Positions 5,194 to 6,145 of a stretch of 6,145 nucleotides of DNA are shown here, one piece after another. Under the pieces are notes generated by a model that saw only the letters and a list, made by a program, of their open reading frames with translations, made no database searches and was not told the DNA's origin. Numbering within the stretch: position 1 is the first letter of the stretch; the number at the start of each line of letters is the position of its first letter. Origin of the DNA: Pseudomonadota bacterium (lineage in GTDB: Bacteria > BMS3Abin14); NCBI GenBank assembly GCA_003229755.1, contig QIFJ01000305.1, positions 1 to 6,145 on the forward strand, written 5' to 3'. The translations under genes were made by a program, and so were the position numbers.

Positions 5194-6145
5194 ATGAGTA
5201 AGGTAATCGGTATTGACCTCGGAACAACTAACTCGGCTGTTGCGGTCATGGAGGGTGGAAGCCCTAAACTTATCCCCAACGAAGAGGGCGGCAGGACCAC
5301 ACCGTCCGTGATGGCCATCACTAAAGATGATGAGCGCCTCGTAGGCCAGGTGGCTAAGCGCCAGGCTGTAACGAACCCGGAAAATACAGTTTACTCCATC
5401 AAGCGCTTCATGGGACGCAGGCTCAAGGAAGTGCCGGATGAGATCGATATCGTTCCATACAAGGTTGACAAAGACGGGTCCGGCAACGTGGTCATCGAGA
5501 TCGCGGGAAAATCCTACGCGCCGCCTGAGATCTCCGCCATGATACTTCAGAAACTGAAAAAAGCGGCAGAGGATTACGTTGGCGGAACTATCCACCAGGC
5601 GGTCATTACTGTACCTGCATATTTCAACGATAGCCAGAGACAGGCCACCAAGGACGCGGGCAAGATCGCCGGTCTGGAGGTCCTGAGGATCATCAACGAA
5701 CCGACCGCAGCCGCGCTGGCATATGGGCTGGACAAAAAGACCAACGAAAAGATCGCTGTATACGACTTCGGCGGCGGCACCTTCGATATTTCCATCCTGG
5801 AGGTTGGTGACAATGTGGTGGAGGTAAAAAGCACCAACGGCGATACTCACCTGGGAGGCGATGACCTCGATCAGCGCATCATCAAATACCTTGTGGAGGA
5901 GTTCAAAAAGGACCAGGGGATCGATCTCTCGGGCGACGCCATGGCCATGCAGCGACTCAAAGAAGGCGCCGAAAAAGCCAAGATCGAACTCTCCACTACC
6001 CAGGAAACAGACATCAATCTGCCTTTTGTCACGGCCGACCAGAGCGGTCCCAAACACCTGAATATCAAGCTCACCAGGGCCAAGTTCGAGCAGATGATCG
6101 ATGATCTGGTACAGAGAACCGTCGGTCCGTGCAAGCAGGCCCTTA
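5194..6145 (+). CDS. dnaK: Molecular chaperone DnaK (Hsp70), 3' end beyond window
   Basis: The frame is open from ATG 5194 to the window edge, giving 317 residues of a protein normally about 635-640 long. This covers most of the N-terminal ATPase domain; the substrate-binding domain lies outside. Signature sequences are GIDLGTTNS (6-14), Lys70, VPAYFNDSQRQATKDAG (140-156), INEPTAAALAYG (167-178), and DFGGGTFD (191-198), in which Thr196 corresponds to the E. coli autophosphorylation site. GDTHLGGDD and MQRLKEGAEKAKIELS follow. DnaK is the cytosolic ATP-driven foldase working with DnaJ and GrpE. Ala15 replaces the Cys found here in E. coli, a common variation. A strong AAGGAGG precedes the start. 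No CIRCE operator, grpE or hrcA lies upstream; the gene is divergent from pcnB. A long antisense frame across this gene is an artefact of Hsp70 codon structure. Confidence 0.98.
   Translation, partial: MSKVIGIDLGTTNSAVAVMEGGSPKLIPNEEGGRTTPSVMAITKDDERLVGQVAKRQAVTNPENTVYSIKRFMGRRLKEVPDEIDIVPYKVDKDGSGNVVIEIAGKSYAPPEISAMILQKLKKAAEDYVGGTIHQAVITVPAYFNDSQRQATKDAGKIAGLEVLRIINEPTAAALAYGLDKKTNEKIAVYDFGGGTFDISILEVGDNVVEVKSTNGDTHLGGDDLDQRIIKYLVEEFKKDQGIDLSGDAMAMQRLKEGAEKAKIELSTTQETDINLPFVTADQSGPKHLNIKLTRAKFEQMIDDLVQRTVGPCKQAL

Noticed and set aside
5188..6057. Long minus-strand open frame of 289 codons across dnaK
   Set aside because: It is antisense to an unmistakable dnaK frame. Long open frames opposite Hsp70 genes are a known codon-bias artefact, historically misannotated as NAD-specific glutamate dehydrogenase. 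Its translation shows no glutamate dehydrogenase motifs.

Overview
The window reads as chromosomal bacterial DNA of roughly balanced base composition, with tightly packed genes and AT-rich intergenic gaps. No single gene fixes the taxonomy. A PcnB-type poly(A) polymerase, a TrmJ-type tRNA methyltransferase, a soluble Ser/Thr kinase with receiver and PAS modules, and short tandem heptamer arrays between genes together suggest a Gram-negative, deltaproteobacteria-like lineage (Desulfobacterota or a relative). This is an inference from gene content.

Layout, left to right. A small plus-strand gene (28-300) encodes an unrecognised 90-residue protein whose pattern resembles the ribosomal L7/L12 C-terminal fold. 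It converges on a run of four minus-strand genes, which in transcription order are pcnB (4923-3652), trmJ (3686-2934, overlapping pcnB by 35 nt), a calcineurin-like metallophosphoesterase (2779-2036) and a degenerate receiver-PAS-Ser/Thr kinase (2033-336, only 2 nt after the phosphoesterase). Divergent from pcnB is dnaK (5194 to the window end), complete at its 5' end and cut by the window edge after 317 codons.

The two larger intergenic gaps (2780-2933 and 4924-5193) each carry a pair of tandem arrays of 7-8 nt units. The first gap holds two arrays that are inverted copies of each other around an AT-rich core, and a plausible promoter for the phosphoesterase-kinase pair sits in that core. 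The second gap holds two differently flavoured arrays lying between the putative pcnB and dnaK promoters. Three of the four arrays share the edge motif CGAGTTYC. A perfect 15-bp hairpin abuts one array and covers the last codons of trmJ.

Functionally, pcnB and trmJ form an RNA-processing pair (3' tailing of RNA and 2'-O-methylation of tRNA). The phosphoesterase and the kinase form a likely co-expressed signalling pair whose ligand and targets cannot be read from the sequence. DnaK is the housekeeping/heat-shock chaperone. There is no CRISPR array, tRNA, rRNA, transposase or phage gene in the window. The most unusual features are the heptad-array elements and the kinase whose receiver domain has lost its phosphoacceptor.
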